Source: Neoechinorhynchus agilis (lineage: Eukaryota; Acanthocephala). Taken from it: 64,000 nt of DNA. Positions 43,542-53,996 of this stretch are shown here, in pieces. The stretch is taken from assembly GCA_051530055.1 (NCBI GenBank), contig CM121342.1, positions 5,084,001 through 5,148,000 on the forward strand, written 5' to 3'. A model generated the notes under the pieces. That model saw nothing but the letters and a program-made list of their open reading frames with translations. It did no database searches and was not told where the DNA came from. Numbering within the stretch: the stretch's first letter is position 1; the number at the start of each line of letters is the position of its first letter. The position numbers and the translations under genes are program-made.

Positions 43542-44239
43542 TAACAATTCAAACAATCTGTTTGAAGCACACTCGCCACCTCCCGCCGAATTCCAGCTTT
43601 TGTCCTTCCTCGACCGTCGCCACCACGCTGGCAGCATTGCCCCGTTGTACTGCTAGCGAGATATTTTGTCGAAGGAATATGCCTGCTCTTGAGTCTCCTG
43701 TTGCCTCTCTCAATTTCTTCGAGAGATCCTGGAGCAGAGGGTGCCGAGCTGTCGAGCGCTCCATACGTCTCTACCCCAAAGGGGACAAAATAGTGAGCCC
43801 TCGATAGCTGAATATATTTTCGTACCTTCCTCCCTTCCGCTGCACTGGCGGCACCACCGGCGATTTCGAGGGAGTAGGGGATGTTGCTGGCTGCGAGGGT
43901 GTCCACACACGTGGCGTCCCAGAGAAGGCATTTGCCCTCCCGCCACGGGAAGACCGAAATTCCATCGGGCCTACGGCCGTCTAGTCTACAGAGGTGGGCG
44001 GGTTCCAGGATGTTCGGGAAGTTCGCCGTTCTCAACGCCCGAGAAATTGCGTTATTGATTTCAGAATGGCGTGAGAACCTTCCTGCTGACCTTCTGCAGA
44101 CGAGACCGTGTCGTCCGAAAGCATCAACCAAAGACCCACATCGACAGCGATGGGGCGTGCATATCGGGAGACCAAGTCTCAAGGATACTGCGATATTATC
44201 TTTCAAAAACTGAATCGAGGATCTTGCACGATTAATCAA
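43542..44239 (-). mobile_element. LINE 3' part, PD-(D/E)XK-like C-terminal domain
   Basis: The C-terminal region of a widespread metazoan non-LTR retrotransposon polyprotein: 'GLPICTPHRCRCGSLVDAFG', 'HGLVCRRSAGRFSRH', 'DGRRPDGISVFPW', 'CLLWDATCVDTLA', then 'DLSKKLREATGDSRAGIF' and 'LRQNISLAVQRGNAASVV'. The Cys/His cluster followed by RPDG...LWDAT resembles the PD-(D/E)XK core of restriction-like endonucleases, an inference from spacing. The reverse transcriptase part is absent, so the copy is 5' truncated. One frameshift separates the last segment, around 43750, from the rest. The 3' terminus is the same sequence as in the copy at 10946. GC is clearly higher than the flanks. Not functional. 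Confidence 0.85.
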
Positions 44240-44434
44240 TATTTTTTAAACGCACAAGAAGTGAACTGACGGAAGGTCAAAGACCAAGTTACATATTTAA
44301 CAATTCCTTCATATTGAACTCCTTTTATTTCAATCAAATCAATCGCTAAGTCGGTTTAATCCAAAGATATTTCCAGTATGTTTTTTCATTGAGTAGAACG
44401 GAGATCGGCTCATTGAGTGTCGTTGCAAAGTTCA

Positions 44435-44674
44435 ATGAACATGAAAATCAGTAAATCCGCCGATATCCATAGTTATTGGCAATCGTTGCTTTTTTCGGAC
44501 TGCGAAATGTCTTTTATATTGGAACAGAAGGAGATCGATAGAGAGAGAGAAAACGCCGAGAAGGAGATTGTCGAGAACTTGGATGTTGTATTTCTAGAAT
44601 TTAAACATCGAATTAAACATGAACAGCGGAATGCAAATGTTAATAATAGTTCACGGAGAAGATTGAGAAAATAG
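44435..44674 (+). CDS. Small charged helical protein (copy A)
   Basis: A 79-residue frame from the ATG at 44435. The second half is a charged helix, 'LEQKEIDRERENAEKEIVEN' then 'LDVVFLEFKHRIKHEQRNAN', ending in a basic tail. A diverged relative lies in opposite orientation 330 bp away (45291-45000), sharing 'LEQKEID', 'LDVV' and 'HEQ' blocks. Conservation of the protein pattern between copies suggests it was once selected. No family recognised; it could be an exon of a larger gene. Confidence 0.4.
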   Translation: MNMKISKSADIHSYWQSLLFSDCEMSFILEQKEIDRERENAEKEIVENLDVVFLEFKHRIKHEQRNANVNNSSRRRLRK

Positions 44675-44999
44675 AGCATTCCGAATTTCTCTGAATAACC
44701 ACTGAGTTAGATGCTTTTAATGTTTTTGATGGAGAAATGAAAAGTAGAAAGTATGATGGAGTTGCAGTCTTCCTAAATGTTTAAAAAAAAGAATGTTAAA
44801 AAATTGTTGCTTTCGAGTGTTTTGAGTACATTTTTAGGCAAATTCGTCGATGGCATGCAATTGCTTTGTAAATATTTTTTTCGATAGGAGAAAGGAAACA
44901 TTTCTGATTCTTATTAGTAGATGGCAAATTTTTTAGGCGAAACCAAAAAATTTTAAACGAAAAAAAAGAAAATGCTCCATCAGATTTAGTAGTTGAAAT

Positions 45000-45291
45000 T
45001 CAAAAAAAACGCGATCTAAAACTGTGGTTATTCCCAGAATCCAATTTCAGAATACTGTATTTGCTCAGTGTTCTTCTCCTTGAACCATTATTTAAAATTG
45101 CATTCCACTGTTCATGTTGAATCCGCTGTTTAAATTCCAGCAGCACAACATCCAAAATTGCCAAAAATCTCTTTCTCTCGGTATTTCTCCCCATCGATTT
45201 CCTTCTGCTCCAATTCTGCATTTGTAACTTTCCTCTGACTTTTCCCTTTGCTCGTCCTCGCAAAGTCCCAAAATTCAGTTCGAAAAGTCAT
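45000..45291 (-). pseudogene. Frameshifted inverted relative of copy A
   Basis: From an ATG at 45291 the minus strand reads 'MTFRTEFWDFARTSKGKS' and 'LEQKEIDGEKYREKEI'; then the frame changes near 45160 and the similarity continues as 'LDVVLLEFKQRIQHEQWNAI'. One frameshift therefore separates the two halves relative to copy A. The pair forms an imperfect inverted repeat of about 130 bp at roughly 70% identity. Confidence 0.45.
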
Positions 45292-46025
45292 CTTCCGAAG
45301 AGCAGCTTAAAGGGTGGCGAAAGTTATGAAGTTAACGAAGCGACCACTTTCGGACGCTGTGAAACTCGATTCTTTCGTGTCTTCGGTTGTTTGGACGCTT
45401 TGTTTATTGTTTGAATGGTGTTTGTTTTTATCTGTTTAAAATTAGAAAAATATTTCAATGAGGCGATGACGCGCAATAATCACGTGAGCGTCGTACTTTG
45501 GATTCCAAAAATCGATGATTATTTATAGCCGATAAATTAACGGTTGAAAGATGTTCCTATGATGTTTCGCAGTGTTTTTGTTATTTTCAAGTCAAATATT
45601 TTAAATTATTAGAGTATTTTCTTATGAAAGTCGTTTTAAAGATTTAGTAGCAAAATTTGATTCTTTGCTTGTCATCGTTGTCCGAGAGGATATTGGTGAA
45701 TAAGGAATCGACATCAGTAGTCAGGAACCTGTGATCGGATTGATTGTACCTCTTGATTTGATTATCGAATGTTTATTTTTGTCAGAACATTTTCAGAGGA
45801 TCTATTCAATTGATGTGGTTTTCTATGACAAAATGAGGTGTAACAGGCAACAATGAGTCTCATGTTCAACACGGTGGATTTTCGGGCAACTCACATGAGC
45901 GATTTCCTACTATCCTGAATCATCACCGAGTAAAAACGTGTGACGTAACGAACACGACGCTATGTTCTTCCGTGTCTTCACTCCATAGAAACCTTTCTGC
46001 TTCGACTATTCATCATCACGACAAA
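45292..46025. other. Intergenic, upstream of the FUBI-S30 gene
   Basis: No open frame of interest. It must include the FUBI-S30 promoter; a pyrimidine tract (TTCCGTGTCTTCACTCC) near 45967 could be part of its start region. Confidence 0.45.
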
Positions 46026-46427
46026 ATGCTGATCTTTTTGCAAGCTGAGGATTCAATTAAAGCTCTTCAGATACCTTCATGTTCTCAATCGTTCGTTGAG
46101 TTTCTTGAGCTGGCCGGAGTAGATGTGAGGATGGGTTTAAAATCGCTTCAGGATGGATTTTCGTGCGGATCATCGCAGTGCTCAGACGTGTCCGTTGGTC
46201 AGATGATCAAAGATCACGGGAATCGATATTCGTTGTTAGGAGCAGCGGTATTGGGTGGAAAAGTACACGGGAGCTTGGCCCGGGCAGGTAAAGTGAAAGG
46301 TCAGACACCGAAGGTCGAAAAGACTGAAAAAAAGAAGAAGTTGACTGGGCGGGCGAAACGTAGGCAGCAATACGTCAAACGGTTCAAAAGAAGCGTCGCT
46401 GATACGAAAGGGCGAAAGAGGCGATAA
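46026..46427 (+). CDS. FAU: FUBI-ribosomal protein S30 fusion (FAU)
   Basis: Ubiquitin-like FUBI fused to ribosomal protein eS30; FUBI is cut off after the diglycine to release S30 for the 40S subunit. The chosen ATG gives 133 residues. Residues 1-78 are a strongly diverged ubiquitin-like part ('[18 protein letters not shown]') ending in 'AAVLGG', and residues 79-133 are S30 ('[18 protein letters not shown]', '[19 protein letters not shown]'), very close to human '[19 protein letters not shown]'. The S30 tail ('[11 protein letters not shown]') is a few residues shorter than in human. It is intronless. The frame stays open 54 nt upstream, but no ATG lies there. Constitutive expression is expected. 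Confidence 0.95.
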   Translation: MLIFLQAEDSIKALQIPSCSQSFVEFLELAGVDVRMGLKSLQDGFSCGSSQCSDVSVGQMIKDHGNRYSLLGAAVLGGKVHGSLARAGKVKGQTPKVEKTEKKKKLTGRAKRRQQYVKRFKRSVADTKGRKRR

Positions 46428-46972
46428 TGACGTCATATAAACTAATTCTTCGTGATGGTCGGACACCGACGAGAGTTATTGTGCTTCCGAGACACCAATA
46501 ATTTTAGAAGATCTTTCGTGACACTTTTAAATCCCTTCTTTTAGATACTTCAAGTCGATTGTTGCGATCTTTTTTTCTCTTAATTTGCTCTTTGAGAAAG
46601 GAGTGCACCATTTTAGTGTGCCAATTCATAGGAGAAAATGAAATTAAGAATTTGATATTTCGATCCACAATCTCGGATCTTCTTCAGCGATTGTTTGCAT
46701 CCAAATACTTTTCAACAATTATTTTATTAATAACACGTTTCCGAATGATTCGTAGACCGGCAACGCTTGTTTCTCTAAAACCACTACATGCTCAACAAAA
46801 GACACTTGAGCAAATCTTTCATTTGAGCTCCCCCCAACACTATAATTTTAACTCTTGATCGTTCGAAAAACCGCTTACGTCATCACTCGTGTGGATTCTT
46901 CCCGCTCTTCTTACAACAAGACTTTGATGTGGTGCTCACATCGTTTCAATTTTTCTGTTTTAGACCCGAAAA

Positions 46973-48638
46973 ATGGCATCGCCATCGCGAAGATCGCCAG
47001 ATTCTAACGGTTGTTACCGAAAACGAAGACTGATTGATGGTGGACGTCGTTCCATCAGTGGCCATCGGTATTCTTCTAAAAAAGCACATCCATCCTCATC
47101 GTACAGTCGAAATGTGTACGACGATCGCCGTCCACCACCTAGGAAACGCTCGTCGTCGTCACCGTCACCGTCCAGTCATCCAACCCGAAGACGTCATCGT
47201 GATCACAGCAGTCGTCCAAGGTATCATTATCCGCCGCGTGAGATTCAAGTTCCTCAATGTGTTCAGTATGATGATCCGAGGAGAGGTAGGTCGTTGAGCA
47301 AAAGAAGACGACGAAGACGACGATCTTCGCCTTCAATGTCGCCAATGCATGCCATGAGAGCGCTCCCACCACCTCCGGTTCCGCCAAGATCACCTTCATA
47401 CGGACGACGACGGCCATCTCCTAGATATCGTAACCGGGTTAGCACAAATGGACACAATGGGTTTGTTTTATAAATCTCTTGCTTTTTATCCATTTGTGCT
47501 CAATAGAAGTGGCAGTCCCCTTTCACGACTGCCACCACCGTCGTCGCTGTTACCTCCGCCTCCGCCGCCGCCACCACCACCACCACCACCATCACATTAT
47601 CACGACGATCCACTTCCTCCTCGCCGCTACTCTCGTTCTCCGAGCAGTAACGGCCGTGGTAATGCTCCATTCCGTCACCTTCCAACGCGAGACTTATCCG
47701 AATCTGACTTTTCGTCGAATGCGAGACGATACTCCACTCGAAATCGTTACGATGGTTGGCGCACTCGTATGTCCAAGATACACGAAGATGCTTGGACTCA
47801 ATTCGACGAAGGAACAAAAGGTCATCTGATCGACACTCACTGCCACCTTGATTTTTTGTTCATTAAGATCTCATTCTTCTCTCAGGTGGACGAATACTTT
47901 AAGGTGTTTACTGATGCGTTCTTTCCATGCTTCAAGTCTCTAATAACCATATTCTGCAATCCAGCAAGTCTTCGTCCGTCACAATTCCGTATATGGTCCC
48001 GTATCCTCGACAACCATAAAGTCTATGCTGCCTGTGGTGTCCATCCTCACGCATCGGCTTCATGGAACGACGAGGTCAAAAAGCATTTAATCGAAGCACT
48101 CAGTCACCCGAAAGTGAAAGCCGTTGGTGAATGTGGCATTGATCGGTCTCATAAGAATAGAATTTCGGTGGAAACTCAAGCCAAATGTCTCAAATCGCAG
48201 CTTAAGATCGCTCTCGGTCTAAGGAAACCCGTGGTATTCCATGCTCGTGAAGCGTACGATGAGACTCTTCGTGTAGCCAAGAAGATTCTCCCACCAGACC
48301 ATCGTATACATTTGCATTGCTACACGGCCGATTGGGATACAGCTCGTGAATGGATTCAACAGTTTAACAACGTCATGTTCGGATTTACGCCACTGTTGAC
48401 GTTTGCGAACGATCACCGGGTAGCCAAAACCATAGAGAACCTTCCTTTGAGTAGAATTCTCCTTGAGACTGATTCTCCTTACTTTGTGCCCCGTGAGTTA
48501 TTCCAAGACACAAACCTGGCTCATCCGGGATTCGTGTACTCGGTCGCTGAAACGATTGCTCGTATCAAAGATGTTACATTGACGGATGTTGTTCGGCAGA
48601 CGGAGATCAACGCCCGGGCCTTCTATGATCTGGACTAG
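46973..48638 (+). CDS. TatD-family metal-dependent nuclease with long disordered N-terminus
   Basis: TatD hydrolase (TIM-barrel deoxyribonuclease family), with the layout of animal TATDN2: a long disordered N-terminus and a C-terminal TatD domain. Exon 1 is 46973-47460, a 46-nt intron follows (GTTTGT...CAATAG), and exon 2 is 47507-48638; 539 residues in all. The N-terminal 270 residues are Ser/Arg/Pro-rich, with Arg runs and a 13-residue poly-Pro tract. Metal ligands are visible: 'IDTHCHLD' (about residue 271), 'AVGECGID', 'VVFHAREAYD', 'IHLHCYT' and 'LLETDSPY'. The insert 'FLFIKISFFSQVDEYFKVFT' after the first motif is typical of TATDN2-type proteins and has no usable splice pair. A TTTTCTGTTTTAG acceptor lies 11 nt before the ATG, so the leader is cis- or trans-spliced. 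Confidence 0.92.
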
Positions 48639-49492
48639 AGAGATACCAAGTTTGGTCGAGCGAGAACAGAGAGAGAGATAAAGTCGATGTTACGTTTTTG
48701 TGGTCTAAAATTCTATAATTTTGACAAGGATACAAGAAGTCGTTTAATTTCAACTGACTAACACCACACGGTTTTTTATATTGTGGATCTACACTAGAGA
48801 ATTGGATATTATGCGTATTTTTGTGAAAGCATTTTTTGTGTTCTGAGATGTTTCTGTTTTGTGGGCTTTCAATGAAGTTATGAGACTTTACGAGAATATG
48901 GACGACATTGAGAAAGTATAGCATTTATACAACCTTGTTGATAACTATTATGGATCCGCGCTTTATAAGAGTTGCTTTAAACGATCTTTATATTAATACT
49001 CTCACACATACCAACAAAAAAAAGTGCCAAATTGAACGCCGATTGATTTTATGCGCATGCCCCTTCACTCATTCACTATTGCAATGTACTGTTTATTAAA
49101 TTTACGTATCTAAGACAATCGATTTCTTTGCAATATCCATCCACATACACACACATATTCTTAATAGTCTTCTTCTCTATGAAACGAACAATCAATCGAC
49201 ACAGAGAAAACGTCTCATGGGTGTACAACACAACGATGCCATCACAATTGAGCATTTGTGAAAGACAGAGAAGGTAAACTTTTTTTTTAAAATCACCCTC
49301 ATCCTTTTTGTCGTTTCAGTTAACTCAATGGCAAGCGAGAAAGGAAACCTCCTAAAGTTTGTTGCTATATCCTGGAAAAATTAGATTTTTTATTGTCCAG
49401 TCGGGGTCCATTCTTCGGTCCTATAATATCTCGCTCTCAAACACAAAAGGAGTTCGCGATGGTCACACAATAAAAAAGAGAGAATATTTTAG
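48639..49492. other. Intergenic between the TatD gene and NCBP1
   Basis: AT-rich, no credible frame. A pyrimidine tract with acceptor (TTTTTGTCGTTTCAG, near 49319) about 170 bp before the NCBP1 ATG could end a 5' UTR intron or be a trans-splice site. Confidence 0.45.
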
Positions 49493-52099
49493 ATGACCCG
49501 GGAAAGTGACCCGTATTCAGGAGGAGGAGGATCGATTTCTCCGAACATGGACTACAACCGTAACAATGCAAAGATGGCTCGTTTGGAAGGTGGCCGTTGC
49601 CGTCGAATTGAAAGGGAAGACCGTCCAATCACGTTACCAGAGGCCAATGATCGTCTCCAAATGTTGATTTTTAAACTCGCCGAACGTGAACAAGAGAACA
49701 TTGAAAGGGATATTGTGGGCGTAAGCAAAGTTATAATGGCTACCGCAGCTGCCAACAAACAACGAATGATCGAGTACATATTCCTGTGCATAACCAGTGT
49801 TCCCCATAAAATCCCCGTCTACACCGCACTTTGTGGACTCCTGAACAATAGAAGCCCCGAATTCGGAGAGCGGTTATGTGAGCTGTTAGGCGAAGAGCTC
49901 AGCTCACTGTTCGAAGCAGCTGATGAACTAAAGTATGAGCATTTCCGTTTCATGTTTCGGTTCACTTGTGACCTCGTGAATGCGAGTGTAGTTAGCTACC
50001 AATCGATCCTAAGTTTTATGAGGTCAACACTCGACTCGTGTGGTGCTTCGCAAAAAGGTGATAAAGTACACTTAAACGTGAACAGAAGAACCGATTTCCT
50101 CGTCTACTGCATTCTATCATCGATCCCGTGGTGTGGACGTCTGTGCTATAAACGAGCCCCTAATGATCTAAAACATATCGTTACGATTTGTACAGCCTAT
50201 GTCAAATCCAATCGTCCCAGAAACTATTGCGCTTTTCTTCAAGTCTGGAACTATGCAGATCCACACGTCCAAGAAGAATATCTCGACTGCATTCTTGCTC
50301 AGATTGAAAATCTCGAGATTGATGAGTATAGCGAACTAGTGATTTGTCGCACTTATGATCTTTTCATTGATGCACTCGTTGATGCGCCTTCACACAATGT
50401 GCCAAATGTGACTTTTAGTCCCTTTAAAGAAAATGGCACATATCCTTTACCGAAAGTTATATTTAGACTTTTTGACTATACCGACGTACCAGATGAATTC
50501 AATCTCCCTGGAAATCATTCCATCGAGCGATTCCTTATTGAAGAACAAATAGCCAATATTGTGTACGCGTACAGCAAAGAACGAATTGATTGTGTAAAGT
50601 CATTGCTCGATCTTAAAATTCAAGGGAACGTACCAATCGATTATATGATCATCGAAGTAATCTACGGACTAATGCTCAATCTACCCAGATCATGGAATAT
50701 TCAACTCTTTTATTCTGTACTCCTTCTTGAGTTCTGTAGATTAGCACCCAATCGATTTCCAGAAATAATGGCTCAAACGACCGAACTCATGTTTGATCGA
50801 ATGCCCTCAATGAAGACGATCTGTAGAGAACGAATCATCGACTGGTTCGCGTACAACTTGTCCAATTTCCAAATCCGTTGGTCATGGGACTACTGGACAA
50901 ATATTTTTACGGTCGTTCCGAACACTACCATGGACGCGAATTTGGACGAAAGTGAGGTAGTGGATGAGATGGGAATGACTAATTTCAACTCGCGAATGAT
51001 CAATTACGTTCCTGACAAAAAGAATCACTACGCCAAAGTTCAGTTTATGATTGGTGTGATGGACAGACTCGTCCGTCTTTCGTTCCACACAAACGTAGAA
51101 CACGTTACTCCGCCCCAATACCATTGTATAATACCCAGAAGCGGACATTATTTCTATAAATACGACAAAGCTTTTCGCGATCCACTTCTCCCCACAGAGC
51201 AAGACGAACTGGTGAACGACCCTCTTTTGTTGGCAATTAGCGTCCAACTCCGAGTTGCGATCTCGGAACGCCTTCCAAGTGACGACATTCAAGAGATCCT
51301 TCAGAGTTACACAAGGATAGCGATCAAACAACCGGACGATGGAAAGTATTCGATTGCAACCAGGCGAATGGACGTACTTATGACTGTGTTAATGTGGGTT
51401 GGATCAAAGACAATAAGCCACGCTTATTCGCTCATTCATCGATATAGAACATTAATCAAAATGTTTATGATCGACGAGGAATGCGAGATGGCGTGCATTC
51501 GTGCCATTTATGATGTGTGTCGAGAAAGTCGCCTTACACTTATTCTGTTCACCGATAAGCTTCTTCATTGCGAACTTATAGGAGTTTCTTCAGTTTGTCG
51601 GTTTATTTTCACTCTTGATCCCGCTGAACTTGAGAACAAGCATATTTGGGAGTTACTTCATAATGCCATGGAGTTCCAGCGACGTCAAATCAACAAACTA
51701 AAGAACGCTTTGACGATCAATGATGATGGTGAGAGTGCGCAACTAACGAAACGAATCGATTTTGCGGATCGACAGTTTAAGGATGCCCTTTATGCAGTGT
51801 TTGATCGATTGATCAACGCTATTTCCCAAGCACACGAGCGAGAACAGAGGATTGAAGTCGAAGATGATGACTTCAACAATTTCAGGGCTCAGTTGTTATT
51901 GGAGCAGATGCATGCAATTTTCGCAAACAACCATCGATATATCAGGGAGATGATCGGACCTCTTAAAAAACTCGTCTTTACCAGTGATATAGATTTCATG
52001 GTTATTGATCTTTTTAATCAATACTGCGCCTTGTACAATGATGGTGACGTGGTCGTGCATAAAGGAAAGCAAGAGGATCACGATATAGAAATGGCCTGA
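49493..52099 (+). CDS. NCBP1: NCBP1 / CBP80, nuclear cap-binding complex subunit 1
   Basis: Large subunit of the nuclear cap-binding complex, which with NCBP2 binds the m7G cap and links it to splicing, export and decay. It has 868 residues in one exon (human 790). The start is the ATG of 'MTRESDPYSGGGGSISPN'; a Gly-rich head and 'CRRIEREDRPITLPE' precede the folded part. The MIF4G-type helical repeats are recognisable: 'KIPVYTALCGLLNNRSPEFG' (MIF4G-1), 'RLCYKRAPNDLKHIV', then 'SWDYWTNIFT', 'RLVRLSFHTNVEHVTPPQYH' and 'ISVQLRVAISERLPSDD' further on. It ends in an acidic tail. The lack of any intron in 2.6 kb is striking beside the ten-exon TMEM8-type gene. Its partner NCBP2 is not in the window. 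Confidence 0.95.
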   Translation: MTRESDPYSGGGGSISPNMDYNRNNAKMARLEGGRCRRIEREDRPITLPEANDRLQMLIFKLAEREQENIERDIVGVSKVIMATAAANKQRMIEYIFLCITSVPHKIPVYTALCGLLNNRSPEFGERLCELLGEELSSLFEAADELKYEHFRFMFRFTCDLVNASVVSYQSILSFMRSTLDSCGASQKGDKVHLNVNRRTDFLVYCILSSIPWCGRLCYKRAPNDLKHIVTICTAYVKSNRPRNYCAFLQVWNYADPHVQEEYLDCILAQIENLEIDEYSELVICRTYDLFIDALVDAPSHNVPNVTFSPFKENGTYPLPKVIFRLFDYTDVPDEFNLPGNHSIERFLIEEQIANIVYAYSKERIDCVKSLLDLKIQGNVPIDYMIIEVIYGLMLNLPRSWNIQLFYSVLLLEFCRLAPNRFPEIMAQTTELMFDRMPSMKTICRERIIDWFAYNLSNFQIRWSWDYWTNIFTVVPNTTMDANLDESEVVDEMGMTNFNSRMINYVPDKKNHYAKVQFMIGVMDRLVRLSFHTNVEHVTPPQYHCIIPRSGHYFYKYDKAFRDPLLPTEQDELVNDPLLLAISVQLRVAISERLPSDDIQEILQSYTRIAIKQPDDGKYSIATRRMDVLMTVLMWVGSKTISHAYSLIHRYRTLIKMFMIDEECEMACIRAIYDVCRESRLTLILFTDKLLHCELIGVSSVCRFIFTLDPAELENKHIWELLHNAMEFQRRQINKLKNALTINDDGESAQLTKRIDFADRQFKDALYAVFDRLINAISQAHEREQRIEVEDDDFNNFRAQLLLEQMHAIFANNHRYIREMIGPLKKLVFTSDIDFMVIDLFNQYCALYNDGDVVVHKGKQEDHDIEMA

Positions 52100-52980
52100 T
52101 GAACTCATAGGTGGGGAGGGAGGTTATTGCGTTTGTGTGTTCACTGAGAAATTTGTTAAGTGTACGAGACACACGGATCTGGGTCCACACGTTTTCTCTA
52201 AGCTGCCTTCCCAATTCATTTTTTTTGATTCCTCCTTTGTTCAAATGAAACAAAAACAACATTCACTAACTTAGCCTTAATCTCACAACGTTTAGAAGAA
52301 CAATCTTCAGAGAATCTATGTAGAAACGGCACAACCAAACAAACAGCAGTAAAACGTGGAGATATTTTTGAAAGAACTAAAAAAAGTGGAAATTAAGATG
52401 AACACGCCCATTCTTAGTGTGCGTCCCAAGATTTTATTTGTACCATCGCTTCGTATATCACAAAAATCTACATGTACACTTTTGCACGAACTGTGAATGA
52501 TTCAGATTTGAAACTTTCCTCCCTCTTCTTGGCGCCACATTGATCTCTTTGATTGAATCATTTGGACTGTGATGCATACAATATCTTTCCGGATTCTCAG
52601 ATATCTCCAGGAGCCTTCAGTGTTTGTCAAACGGTTCACATAATCCACGATCGCCAATTGTCTGACAAAAAAGGGACGAAATACGTCGTCGATGAACGGA
52701 GGAAACTGAGAATCCGGAGAAAGATGCGTACAACAAACTCTTTTCTAATGTACTTCGTGCCAAGAAGGAAAAGTTAAGAAAGCCGGGGAAGGACTGTTTA
52801 TTTTTTAATAAGAACTGGACGAAATTTGTTTCACTCGTTATCTGACAACAAAAAGAATCGATTAAGAGCGCTGGTATTTTCTATCAAGGAAGTTCTCAGC
52901 CAATTTTGCTCGTTGAAAAAAAACCACAATGGGAGTGGACGACTTTGTTAAAAACGATTTAGAAAGTGAGACCAAATTCA
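52100..52980. other. Intergenic, no supported gene
   Basis: NCBP1 3' flank. A 74-codon frame at 52553-52777 (+) lacks an ATG and a recognisable pattern. No repeats seen. Confidence 0.45.
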
Positions 52981-52981
52981 A

Positions 52982-53800
52982 TCACTCAGCTGACATGAAA
53001 TCATTCATACCACCGCCTTTCTGGACGCCAAATAAAACGAAATTGTGATTTCGACTCAGGTCCCTGTATTTTGTCTTTTTGCGGTCCTCAGCGGCGGTTT
53101 CGGCTCCCCAGTGGCGAATTTTATGTTGGTGGCTGCGAGCGTTTTCCACGAACGTGGCGTCCCAGGGTTCCAAACGTTACGAGAATACTGCGACACCGTC
53201 CAGTCTACGGTGGCCATCGAGCCGGCAAATATTGCTCGACTCTAGAATGTTGGGCGCATTCAGGACACGACTAAGAGAATTGCGTTCACTTCGACGTGTC
53301 GTGAGTAATTTTCGCCAGATTGCCGACAGACGAGACTATGGCGTCCCGATGGTTCCACGGTCGCTCCGTAACGGTAGAGATGGGGACACTGCAATCCTTA
53401 CTGTCTCGTCGGAGGCGACTGGGATAGCGTTGAGCCAAGCATTAGATTGTCTTGTAGAGACTGTCGCCAATCGAGTTCAGGTCACGAGAATCTGAAATTA
53501 AAGAGTTATGAATTCTCGCTACCAGAGGTTAGCCCTAACTGGTCGTTTGCAATCATTGACGGGTAGTTGTTCGTTGCCCGAATCTCCACACCAAAGATTA
53601 AGCGTCTCCACGAAATCTTCATCCAAAGTGTAATTCCCGCCAAGAACTATTTTGCGGCTTGCTTCATACGATCCCAAGAGAAATATCAGCTGTATTTCGG
53701 ATACCCCAACCGTCATGTGACACAGGCAAGGACGGTCCGACAGCTGAGTATTTAAAATCCTCTCGAGCGAGGCTTTCAGCGTCTCGTCTAACTTTGCCAT
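52982..53800 (-). mobile_element. Decayed LINE fragment, same family as 43542-44239
   Basis: The minus strand reads 'WDATFVENARSHQHKIRHWG' and 'FVLFGVQKGG', matching 'WDATCVDTLA' and 'FVPFGVETYG' of the larger copy. Further upstream on that strand the 93-codon frame at 53800-53519, with 'EIQLIFLLGSYEASRKIVLG' and 'LNLWCGDSGNEQLP', fits the segment that precedes the Cys/His cluster in this family. Several frame changes and stops lie between, and the 3' terminus is missing. More diverged than the other two copies, so an older insertion. Confidence 0.7.
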
Positions 53801-53996
53801 CTAAAAAAACGCGTTTTCCAAGAAATGGGGATCGTAGACACTATGCTAATCAGTCTCTCTCCGAGACAATGTTGGCAAAACGATCAACGTGTTATGCTAG
53901 GTTGTAAGATAGACGGAAAGGATTTCTTTTGATGCGTTAAAGGCAAGCGTCGAGTACACTGATATAAGTGCGGCGGTTCTCCTAGTGTCTCTGTTG

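Noticed and set aside
46559-46858. 99-codon frame (+) after the FUBI-S30 gene
   Set aside because: Non-ATG start and random-looking hydrophobic composition; likely 3' flank.
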